Assembly: GCF_004784465.1 (NCBI RefSeq)
Contig: NZ_SRRU01000005.1
Location: forward strand, 62,001-126,000
DNA from: Streptomyces griseoluteus
GTDB lineage: Bacteria > Actinomycetota > Actinomycetes > Streptomycetales > Streptomycetaceae
Reading direction: 5' to 3'
DNA length: 64,000 nucleotides
The notes beneath the pieces were generated by a model that worked only from the letters and a program-made list of their open reading frames with translations, searched no databases and was not told the origin of the DNA. Positions 9,042 through 15,822 of this stretch are shown in pieces (the first letter of the stretch is position 1; every line of letters begins with the position of its first letter). A program made the position numbers and the translations under genes.

Positions 9042-9902
9042 CTAGTCGTTGTTGCTGAAGATGGCGACCAGGCGCAGCATCTCCAGGTAGATCCAGACCA
9101 GGGACACGGTGAGTCCGAAGGCGGCGAGCCAGGACTCCTCGCGCGGCGCGCCGTAGGCGATGCCGTCCTCGATCTGCTTGAAGTCCAGCGTCAGGAAGAA
9201 CGCGCCGAGGATGATGGCGATGACGCCGACGATCGCGCCCAGCGGGCCCATGCCGCGCAGACCGCCGTCCGGGGCGACCCCGAACGCGACGAGCAGCAGG
9301 TTGACCACCATGGCCAGTACGAACGCCAGGGCGATGGCCATGCCGATCCGGGCGTACCGGGCGGTGACGCGAATCCAGCCGGCCTTGTAGACCAGCAGAG
9401 TGGCGGCGGAGACGGCCATGGTGCCGAGCACCGCCTGGAAGGGGGCGCCGCTCCAGCGGCTGTTGTACATCTCGCTGATGACCCCGAGGAAGACGCCCTC
9501 GAAGGCCGCGTATCCCAGGATCAGCGCGGGCGACGGCTTGCGCTTGAAGCTCTGCACCAGGCCCAGGACCATGGCGACGATCGCGGACCCGAAGGCCAGG
9601 CCGAAGCTGGTCGTGGAGACCGGCAGCAGGGCCCAGGCGAGCACCGCGCCGAGGACGACGACGCCCAGCGTGGTCGCCGAGCGGACGATCACGTCGTCCA
9701 TCGTCATCCGGCCGGCCGCCGGCGGCGCCTGCGGCGGGGCACCCTGGCCGACGGTGGTCTGCGCGTAGGGGTTCTGCGCATACGGGTTCTGGCCGTACGG
9801 GTTGCCCTGCGCGTACCCGGCCTGCGGTGCGGTGTCGAAGCCTGCGTAGCCGTTGTCGCGGCCGAACCCTCGGCGCGAGAAGACCGGGTTGCTGCTCCTC
9901 AT
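9042..9902 (-). CDS. Bax inhibitor-1 / YccA family membrane protein
   Basis: The 286-residue protein has a cytoplasmic Gly/Asn/Tyr/Gln-rich N-terminus with repeats of NPYGQ and NPYAQ (about residues 34-48), then seven hydrophobic segments. The BI-1 signature is spread across the last segments (FKQIEDGIAYGAPREESWLA, ending LEMLRLVAIFSNND). Bacterial BI-1 proteins are thought to be pH-sensitive calcium leak channels. The ATG at 9902 sits next to GGAGGAG and gives the usual family length plus the Tyr/Gln-rich tail seen in actinobacteria. Confidence 0.92.
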   Translation of the reverse strand: MRSSNPVFSRRGFGRDNGYAGFDTAPQAGYAQGNPYGQNPYAQNPYAQTTVGQGAPPQAPPAAGRMTMDDVIVRSATTLGVVVLGAVLAWALLPVSTTSFGLAFGSAIVAMVLGLVQSFKRKPSPALILGYAAFEGVFLGVISEMYNSRWSGAPFQAVLGTMAVSAATLLVYKAGWIRVTARYARIGMAIALAFVLAMVVNLLLVAFGVAPDGGLRGMGPLGAIVGVIAIILGAFFLTLDFKQIEDGIAYGAPREESWLAAFGLTVSLVWIYLEMLRLVAIFSNND

Positions 9903-10073
9903 TTCACTCCTCCATGGCTGCCGTGCGCAGCCTTGGCTCAAGAGTAATGGATTGGCAAAGGATCGTCAGTGCTCCTCAAGGAGGATCTTTCCTTCGCCGT
10001 GCTTGACCAACGCACCACGCGGAAGCCATGTTCCCGGCCCGGTCCTTTTATATGCGCAGGCCCCCGCGGAAGA

Positions 10074-10125
10074 GGCCGGCCGCCGGTCCCCCGCGGGAGG
10101 CGCTCGCGGGAACCGGCGGCCGGCC
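10074..10125 (-). terminator. Terminator of the peptide/protease operon
   Basis: A 14-bp perfect stem (GGCCGGCCGCCGGT, 10074-10087, with its complement at 10112-10125) lies just downstream of the last minus-strand gene of the operon. The rest of 9903-10148 has no gene. Confidence 0.75.
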
Positions 10126-10148
10126 GGGGAGGGACGGTCAGACCGGGG

Positions 10149-10820
10149 TCAGTGGCCCGGCCAGCCGTCCAGTCGGCGGTGCAGGGTGACGTCCGGCTTC
10201 TCGGTGCCCTTGGGCGCCTTGGCCACGGCTTCCTTCAGGACGCCGTTCACCTCGGCCGCGAGGGCGTCCACCCGCTTCTGCAGCTCGGTGGCGGGCAGCG
10301 TGGACCGGGTCAGCACGTCCAGCCTGCGGTGGACGTCGGCCAGCCGGCGCCGGGCCCCGGCGTCCAGGGTGAGCGCGTGGGGCGTGGAGACGACGAACTG
10401 GTAGGCGCCGGCCAGGGTCTGGCAGCCGTCGCAGTACTTGTTCGCCGCGTCGCTGACGTTGACCGCCTTCAGGTGGTGCGCGTCCCCGGCGACCGTGACG
10501 ATCTGGAAGGACAGCGCGACCGAGCGGCAGTGGTCGTCCACCGAGCAGCCCGTGGAGACCGCGCGGGCCTGGTTACGGACGGAGGTCGCGTCGACCTTGC
10601 CGAACTGGCGGATGGTGAAGGAGTCGCGGGCCTGGGTGTGGTGGAGCCGGTTGGCGCCTGTGAACACGCTGTCCGACACCACCGCGGCCGACCGCGCGGG
10701 CCCGGTCGCGGCGTGCGCCGGAACGGCGGTGGCCACGCCCGCGGCACCGGCGGCGAGAAGGACGGTACGGACGGCCCGCCCGTTGAACGGACTGCTGCGT
10801 GGTTTCCGGTGACTGCTCAT
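10149..10820 (-). CDS. Secreted protein of the M50-protease/peptide locus
   Basis: This 223-residue protein begins MSSHRKPRSSPFNGRAVRTV and has a clear Sec signal peptide ending near VPAHAATG (cleavage about residue 38). The mature part has four cysteines in two close pairs, CSVDDHC and CDGC, which may form disulfides outside the cell. A long helical C-terminal half contains RVDALAAEVNGVLKEAVAKA. I do not recognise a family. It follows the metalloprotease gene by 87 bases and ends the operon. A secreted partner or target of the small peptides is possible but unproven. Confidence 0.8.
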   Translation of the reverse strand: MSSHRKPRSSPFNGRAVRTVLLAAGAAGVATAVPAHAATGPARSAAVVSDSVFTGANRLHHTQARDSFTIRQFGKVDATSVRNQARAVSTGCSVDDHCRSVALSFQIVTVAGDAHHLKAVNVSDAANKYCDGCQTLAGAYQFVVSTPHALTLDAGARRRLADVHRRLDVLTRSTLPATELQKRVDALAAEVNGVLKEAVAKAPKGTEKPDVTLHRRLDGWPGH

Positions 10821-10906
10821 GGATTCTCTCCCGAGGAATGAAGGACGTGCTGATGAAGGGGCCCGGCACACGCACGGACGCGGCCGGGCCGGGGAGCCGC
10901 GACGGG

Positions 10907-12847
10907 TCAGGGCGTGGACGCCGGGGCCGGTGGATCGCTGGTGGGCGGCGGCGTCGTGGGCGCGGTCGAGGCCGTCGGCGTGGCGCTCTCCGACGGGACC
11001 GACGACGTCTCCGTGACCGGGGGCGGCGGCTGCTGCGGGGACGGATCGCCGCCCGCGGCCGGGCCGCTGGTCTCGCTCTGCCCGGGCCCGTCCTCGCCGC
11101 GCGTCGGCTTGTCCGGTGCCGTCGAGGAGGCGGCGGACGGCTGCGGCGCGGAGGCGGAGGCATCCGCCGAGGCCCCGGCGCTCGGGTCCCCCGGCCTGCC
11201 CTTGGCCGGTGCTCCCGGTGAGACCGAGGGGTCTCCGGAGGCCGTGCCCGGCCCGCCGGAGGTGCCCTCCGGACCGGCGCCCGGCACCGAGGCGTCCGGG
11301 GACGGCGGCGGTGTGGTGGGCACCCCCGGCTGGAGGATCGGCGCGATGGGCGGCTTCTTCGGCAGCGGCTGCGGGGTCACCCCGGACGTCCAGGCGTAGG
11401 CGAGCCCGCCGAGCCCGGCGAGCAGCAGCCCGCACAGTGCGACACGCAGGGTGGGCCGCCCGGCCGTGGAGCGCTTGGCGAGCCGGAACAGCCGGCCGCC
11501 GATCTTCACCGAGAGATAGAGGACACCGGCCATCGGGATCAGCAGCATCAGCGTGCCGAGCACCCCGACGAGGCCGGGCAGCACGTCCCCCGCCGCGAAC
11601 GCCGATCCCGTGCCGGTGATCTGCTCGGTGAGCGAGCGGATCATCGTGCTGATGATCCGGGGCAGGTTCCACAGCCCGTAGCCCAGTTCGCCGATGATCA
11701 GCGGCACCATGGTCAGCACCCAGGTGGCGACGATGGTGCGCGCGGACTTCTTCAGCCCCGCGACCTCCTGGCGGGCCGCCCGGCCCCGCTCCCCCGGCAC
11801 CAGGGAGAGCAGGATCGGCCTGATCTTGCCGTACAGGTCCGGGACGCCCGCGAGGTCGCCCAGGATGTAGTAGCCGTCCAGCCGGACGGCGGGCATGAGC
11901 TGTTCCAGGATCTCGAAGTGGCCGAGGTATACCGCGGCCAGGAAGAACTGCTCCCCGGTGGCGAAGTAGGCGCCGGCCATGGCCAGCATGAAGACGACGT
12001 TGAAGTACACCCCGCCGAAGTCGGTGCGGATGCGCCCGCCCTTGCCGATCCGGTAGACGTCGGTGACGTCGGTGTACATCGACGGCCAGATGAGGAAGAT
12101 CCCGCAGCCGATGCAGCCGGGTCTCGCCCCGCCGTACCGGCACGCGGAGGCGTGGCCGAACTCGTGGAAGACGAGCGAGGCCACGGTGAGCACGAAGACC
12201 AGCAGGATGAGCACCGGCTGGTCCAGCACCTCCAGCACCGGCTCGATCGCGCCGAAGAAGCCGAACAGCCAGACGTCCATGACGACGGCCGCCAGCAGCA
12301 CCGCCGCGACCACCACCGGCCGGTGCAGCCAGGCCAGCGACCTGGCGATCCGGGCGGTGCGCCGCTCGTCGAAGATGACCCGGTGGCCCTTGAGGGCGAG
12401 CAGCAGGTCGGAGCGCGGGGCGTCGACCTCGTCGCTCTCCTGACCCTCCGGGACCGTCACGCCCAGCGGGTCGAGCTTGTTCTCCACGAGGTAGCGGACG
12501 TTCTCCCCGCTGACCTCGCGGCCGAAGCGGGCGCTGACCCGGTGGGCGATCGTGTCGTCGTCGCGGACCCCGTCGACGGACGACGCCACCAGGTACAGCA
12601 GGCGTGAGAGCTGCACTACCTGCCCGTCCCCCCGACGGGCGATGTACTTGGGCTCGGTGAAGCCCGATCCCTGGTACTCACCGTGCAGCCGCAGCCCCGC
12701 GCTCAGCCGCGGGACGGGCCGGGCCGGCACCCCGGCTGCCGGCAGGCTGCCGGTCGCCACCTGCTCGTACGTCACCGGCCAGCCACCTGGTCCGGGCAGC
12801 GGTCCGGTGTCGTACAGCGTGGTCGTGCCGTTTCCCAGCACCGTCAT
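10907..12847 (-). CDS. M50-type membrane zinc metalloprotease with possible PqqD-like N-terminus
   Basis: The 646-residue protein has four parts. Residues about 50-130 (FTEPKYIARR, DGQVVQLSRLLYLVASSVDG, FGREVSGENVRYLVENKLDP) resemble a PqqD/RRE winged helix that binds peptide leaders. Residues about 170-450 hold many membrane segments with the zinc motif HEFGH (228-232) and the second motif VRLDGYYIL (D324), as in site-2-type and YydH-like peptide proteases. A last membrane segment follows near 430-455. From about 460 to the end is a Pro/Ser/Thr/Ala-rich tail of about 185 residues, probably outside the cell. The ATG at 12847 follows GGGGGGAGA. It lies directly downstream of two small peptides, its likely substrates. 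Confidence 0.9.
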   Translation of the reverse strand: MTVLGNGTTTLYDTGPLPGPGGWPVTYEQVATGSLPAAGVPARPVPRLSAGLRLHGEYQGSGFTEPKYIARRGDGQVVQLSRLLYLVASSVDGVRDDDTIAHRVSARFGREVSGENVRYLVENKLDPLGVTVPEGQESDEVDAPRSDLLLALKGHRVIFDERRTARIARSLAWLHRPVVVAAVLLAAVVMDVWLFGFFGAIEPVLEVLDQPVLILLVFVLTVASLVFHEFGHASACRYGGARPGCIGCGIFLIWPSMYTDVTDVYRIGKGGRIRTDFGGVYFNVVFMLAMAGAYFATGEQFFLAAVYLGHFEILEQLMPAVRLDGYYILGDLAGVPDLYGKIRPILLSLVPGERGRAARQEVAGLKKSARTIVATWVLTMVPLIIGELGYGLWNLPRIISTMIRSLTEQITGTGSAFAAGDVLPGLVGVLGTLMLLIPMAGVLYLSVKIGGRLFRLAKRSTAGRPTLRVALCGLLLAGLGGLAYAWTSGVTPQPLPKKPPIAPILQPGVPTTPPPSPDASVPGAGPEGTSGGPGTASGDPSVSPGAPAKGRPGDPSAGASADASASAPQPSAASSTAPDKPTRGEDGPGQSETSGPAAGGDPSPQQPPPPVTETSSVPSESATPTASTAPTTPPPTSDPPAPASTP

Positions 12848-12906
12848 CCGTGGTCTCCCCCCACATCGATGCCGCCTCACCGCCGCGCTTCCCCCCGGCA
12901 TGGCCG

Positions 12907-12948
12907 CGGGGGCGGACCGCCCCGCACTGCAGGCGCGGTCCGCCCCCG
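12907..12948 (-). terminator. Hairpin between peptide genes and protease gene
   Basis: CGGGGGCGGACCGC (12907-12920) pairs perfectly with 12935-12948. It sits between the second peptide stop and the protease start. Such read-through hairpins are common after precursor-peptide genes and would keep peptide mRNA in excess over protease mRNA. Confidence 0.7.
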
Positions 12949-12971
12949 TGGCCGCCGTCGCGGCGGTGGTG

Positions 12972-13190
12972 CTACTGCTTGACGCTGATCGTCTGTCCGG
13001 CGTGCGACTGGGCGTCCGACCACAGCGAGTGGTCGTTGAGCGCGGCGGACTGGTTGGCGGCCTCGATGTTGGCCACGTGCTTGGTGACGTTGACCGTCTT
13101 GTTGAAGCTGAACTTCAGCTTGCCCAGGGCCTCGCGGCCCGGCAGCAGCTCCGCGGACTCGGCGTCCAGGTCGCGCATGTCCATGCTCAT
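12972..13190 (-). CDS. Small peptide B, putative ribosomal-peptide precursor
   Basis: The 72-residue peptide begins MSMDMRDLDAESAELLPGRE and ends HAGQTISVKQ. Its middle, from AELLPGREALGKLKFSF through KTVNVTKHVANIEAANQ to SAALNDHS, is almost identical to the upstream peptide, with one change (N for G before KTVN). The ends vary: LWSDAQSHAGQTISVKQ here. It has no cysteine and no signal peptide. The acidic first part with ELLPGREALG looks like the leader of actinobacterial ribosomal peptides associated with peptide zinc metalloproteases. ATG at 13190 has GAGGGG upstream. The alternative in-frame ATGs two and four codons on are less well placed. Confidence 0.85.
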   Translation of the reverse strand: MSMDMRDLDAESAELLPGREALGKLKFSFNKTVNVTKHVANIEAANQSAALNDHSLWSDAQSHAGQTISVKQ

Positions 13191-13246
13191 GATGGTGTTC
13201 CCCTCTTGTCCTGCTTGACGTGCTTGCTGTTTCCCGACGGTCCGGA

Positions 13247-13462
13247 CTACTGGCTGACGCTGATGGCCTGCGAGGCGCCGGAGCTGGCGACGGACCACGC
13301 CGAGTGGTCGTTGAGCGCGGCCGACTGGTTGGCGGCCTCGATGTTGGCGACGTGCTTGGTGACGTTCACCGTCTTGCCGAAGCTGAACTTCAGCTTGCCG
13401 AGGGCCTCGCGGCCGGGCAGCAGTTCGGCGGACTCGGCCTCGAGCTCGTGGGCGTCCATCAT
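13247..13462 (-). CDS. Small peptide A, putative ribosomal-peptide precursor
   Basis: This 71-residue paralogue of the next gene begins MMDAHELEAESAELLPGREA and ends SSGASQAISVSQ. The two peptides are identical from AESAELLPGREALGKLKFSF to NDHS except at one position. The tail after NDHS keeps the pattern xWSxAxSxAxQxISVxQ but changes at each x, which suggests a leader plus a diversifying core. It is the first gene of the minus-strand operon; the first of two adjacent ATGs (13462) is 7 bases from GAGGGGG. It has no cysteine, so lanthipeptide-type rings are unlikely. Function is inferred from context only. Confidence 0.87.
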   Translation of the reverse strand: MMDAHELEAESAELLPGREALGKLKFSFGKTVNVTKHVANIEAANQSAALNDHSAWSVASSGASQAISVSQ

Positions 13463-13524
13463 GATGTTTCCCCCTCGGGAAATGGGCATTTCCGGTCGGA
13501 CCGAGTCAGGTTCCCCCCGGACTC

Positions 13525-13565
13525 TGTCCAACTTGGTCGGACGAGCTGTCCAACGAGATTGGACA
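13525..13565. promoter_or_regulatory. Two TGTCCAA operator-like sites in the peptide/HTH divergent promoter
   Basis: TGTCCAA-CGAGA-TTGGACA (13547-13565) is a perfect 7-bp inverted repeat with a 5-base centre. A second TGTCCAA at 13525, facing an imperfect TTGGTCGGAC, is exactly 22 bp away, two helical turns. Both lie between the divergent peptide A start (13462) and the HTH regulator start (13702), as expected for an autoregulated switch. Confidence 0.7.
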
Positions 13566-13701
13566 CTAGGCCCTCGCGGCGGCTGCCCGCAACCCTTTTG
13601 GGTAATCACCCCTTCGGCGGTTCAGCTACTCGCCCGTAGACTCCCTCCCGACAGGGACGTGCGGCCGAGCGGCGAGCAGGACGAGCAGGAAGTGACCAAC
13701 G

Positions 13702-14109
13702 GTGGCCAACGCACTGCAGCAGTTGATCCGCGAGCGCCTGGACCGCGAGGGCTGGTCCTACGGCGAAGTGGCGCGACGCGGCGGCGTCCCCCGCTCCACC
13801 GTCCACCATCTGGCCACCACCGACCGCGTGGTGCGCATGCCGCAGGCCGGCACCCTGGAGGGCCTGGCCAAGGGGCTCGAAATCCCGCTGGACACCGTCC
13901 GCCGGGCGGCCGCCGAGGCGTGCGGCATCCATGTGTACGGCAGCCCGGCCGGCGAGGACGACGCCCCGGCCGCGCCCCGCTCCGGTGACCCCGAGGTGGA
14001 TCTGCTGATCGCCAGCGTGCAGCGGCTGTCGTCCGACGACCGCAGACACGTCACCGCGCTCGTGGAGTCCCTGCTCGGCCGCGCGGCGAAGCCGGAGCAG
14101 CCGGACTGA
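13702..14109 (+). CDS. Small HTH (XRE-like) regulator beside the peptide operon
   Basis: This 135-residue protein starts (GTG) ANALQQLIRERLDREGWSYG. Residues about 15-75 are an XRE-type helix-turn-helix: YGEVARRGGVPRSTVHHLAT, then TLEGLAKGLEIPLDTVRRAA. A short acidic linker leads to a C-terminal helical segment (VDLLIASVQRLSSDDRRHVT) that may dimerise or sense a ligand. It faces the peptide/protease operon across 240 bases holding two symmetric sites, so it is the natural candidate regulator. Whether it activates or represses is unknown. Confidence 0.85.
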   Translation: MANALQQLIRERLDREGWSYGEVARRGGVPRSTVHHLATTDRVVRMPQAGTLEGLAKGLEIPLDTVRRAAAEACGIHVYGSPAGEDDAPAAPRSGDPEVDLLIASVQRLSSDDRRHVTALVESLLGRAAKPEQPD

Positions 14110-14280
14110 ACCGCGTACCGGGGCGCGTCGCGGAGTGTCCGGGCGGCGCCCCCGTCCGGCCACGCTTCCGTCAACTCGGAAAAAGAAAGCAAGTCCACCC
14201 GAACGGGCCAAGATCCCCCGCTAGTCTCTCGTCCTGCCCGAGGAGCGAGAGCCGCACGACCACGGGCCCTTGGGGGGAAC

Positions 14281-14541
14281 GTGTTGTTGGTGCATGGCGG
14301 CCCGGCCACCGCGGTGGTCCGGGGCCCGGACGGCGAGTCCGTCGTCCTCCTGTCCGGCGAACTGCCCGAGGTCCTCACCGACCAGGCGGTCCATGAACTC
14401 CTCGACCTCGCCGCGGCCATCCTGGACACCGCCGAACTGGCCCTCTTCCGCACCTGCCTGGCCACCCTGCGCGCGAACGGCATGCGAGCGGGCCGCAGCA
14501 TCGAGGTCGACGGCGCGGTACTGACGGTGTACGAGGGCTGA
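14281..14541 (+). CDS. Small hypothetical protein
   Basis: An 86-residue protein (GTG start after GGGGGGAA) beginning MLLVHGGPATAVVRGPDGES. It has a predicted beta-rich first third, a central helix with VHELLDLAAAILDTAELALF, and a final strand pair. No family recognised and no membrane segment. It is the last gene before bldA and is on the same strand as the HTH regulator, 171 bases downstream. A shared role with the peptide locus is possible. Confidence 0.65.
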   Translation: MLLVHGGPATAVVRGPDGESVVLLSGELPEVLTDQAVHELLDLAAAILDTAELALFRTCLATLRANGMRAGRSIEVDGAVLTVYEG

Positions 14542-14578
14542 GCGGACCGCTCGGCCGGCCCGTCACGACAAGGGAATG

Positions 14579-14662
14579 TGCCCGGAGCCGGACTCGAACC
14601 GGCACGCCCGCGAAGGGGCAGCGAGGTTTAAGCTCGCCGTGTCTGCATTCCACCATCCGGGC
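14579..14662 (-). tRNA. bldA: tRNA-Leu (anticodon UAA), the bldA tRNA
   Basis: Read on the minus strand, GCCCGGATGGTGGAATGCAG starts an 84-nt class II tRNA with a long variable arm. The acceptor arms GCCCGGA and TCCGGGC pair, the T-loop is TTCGAGT, and the anticodon loop is CTTAAAC with anticodon TAA. In Streptomyces this is the only tRNA that reads the rare UUA codon; its gene, bldA, is needed for aerial growth and antibiotic production. The 3' CCA is not encoded. The sequence agrees with bldA as I remember it from S. coelicolor. Confidence 0.95.
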
Positions 14663-15051
14663 AGGCCGTGGGCTCCGCATTCGAGATCCAGAGCCTATCG
14701 GGAGGGCTCACGCGGACAGCGGAAAGTACGGACCGACGTTGTCTTATTTTATTGATGTCTGAGGGTGCATCAGACCACGGAACGAGCCATCCGCACTTGC
14801 CAACAGCCTGCCGGGACACCCGCGCACCCGTACGCGGAATGACGGAATTTCACCTACCGAACAAGGGCGGTCCCCCTGTTCCTGGTGGTACGCCCCCTCA
14901 GGGTCGGCCGTCCTCCCCAGGTATGACACGAAGTGGCTCCGTCCGACCGGAGTCGCGGTAGGGAACGGGAACAGCGGCTGACCGAATGGCCGCCGGGAAC
15001 GGGAACCATGGGAACAGACCCCCGAGACCCGTCCGACAGGAGCACCACCCC
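14663..15051. other. Intergenic region upstream of bldA and the ABC exporter
   Basis: About 390 bases with no convincing gene. It must carry the bldA promoter on the minus strand and the exporter promoter on the plus strand. An AT-rich block (TTGTCTTATTTTATTGATGT, 14741-14760) stands out against the GC-rich background. A short open frame on the plus strand has no ribosome site or coding bias. Confidence 0.5.
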
Positions 15052-15822
15052 GTGACCACCACATCCACCACCGGCAGGACCACCGCCGTGGCCGCGCGCG
15101 CCGCGGAGCTGTCGAAGATCTACGGACAGGGTGAGACCCGAGTGGTCGCTCTGGACCGGGTCTCCGTCGACTTCCGGCAGGCCGAGTTCACCGCGATCAT
15201 GGGCCCCTCCGGCTCCGGCAAGTCCACGCTGATGCACTGCGTGGCCGGGCTGGACTCCTTCTCCTCCGGTTCGGTGCGCATCGGCGAGACCGAGCTGGGC
15301 TCGCTGAAGGACAAGCAGCTCACGCGGCTGCGCCGGGACAAGATCGGGTTCATCTTCCAGGCGTTCAACCTGCTCCCCACGCTGACCGCGCTGGAGAACA
15401 TCACGCTGCCGATGGACATCGCGGGCCGCAAGCCCGACAAGGAGTGGCTGGACCGGGTCATCGGGATGGTGGGCCTGTCCGACCGCCTGTCGCACCGCCC
15501 CTCCCAGCTCTCCGGCGGCCAGCAGCAGCGCGTCGCCGTGGCCCGCGCCCTGGCCTCCAAGCCGGAGATCATCTTCGGGGACGAGCCGACCGGCAACCTC
15601 GACTCCCGCTCCGGCGCCGAGGTGCTGGGCTTCCTGCGCAACTCCGTGCGCGAGCTGGGCCAGACGGTGGTCATGGTGACCCACGACCCGGTCGCCGCCG
15701 CCTACGCGGACCGGGTGGTCTTCCTCGCCGACGGCCGCATCGTGGACGAGATCCAGGACCCGACGGCCGACTCGGTCCTCGACCTGATGAAGCGCTTCGA
15801 CGCGAAGGGCCGTACGAGCTGA
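15052..15822 (+). CDS. ABC exporter ATP-binding subunit (MacB/LolD type)
   Basis: A 256-residue ATPase with Walker A GPSGSGKST, Q-loop FIFQAFNLLPTL, signature LSGGQQQRVAVARAL, Walker B IIFGDEPTGNLD and H-loop VMVTHDP. The pattern belongs to the MacB/LolD/FtsE group, which drives FtsX-like permeases by mechanotransmission rather than classical transport. The GTG at 15052 has AGGAGC 8 bases before it. Its stop overlaps the permease start by one base (TGATG), so the two are translationally coupled. A second, closely similar pair lies at 43370-46734. Confidence 0.95.
   Translation: MTTTSTTGRTTAVAARAAELSKIYGQGETRVVALDRVSVDFRQAEFTAIMGPSGSGKSTLMHCVAGLDSFSSGSVRIGETELGSLKDKQLTRLRRDKIGFIFQAFNLLPTLTALENITLPMDIAGRKPDKEWLDRVIGMVGLSDRLSHRPSQLSGGQQQRVAVARALASKPEIIFGDEPTGNLDSRSGAEVLGFLRNSVRELGQTVVMVTHDPVAAAYADRVVFLADGRIVDEIQDPTADSVLDLMKRFDAKGRTS

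Noticed and set aside
14668..14961. A 97-codon plus-strand frame downstream of bldA.
   Set aside because: No ribosome site, no coding bias, and it overlaps the likely bldA promoter.
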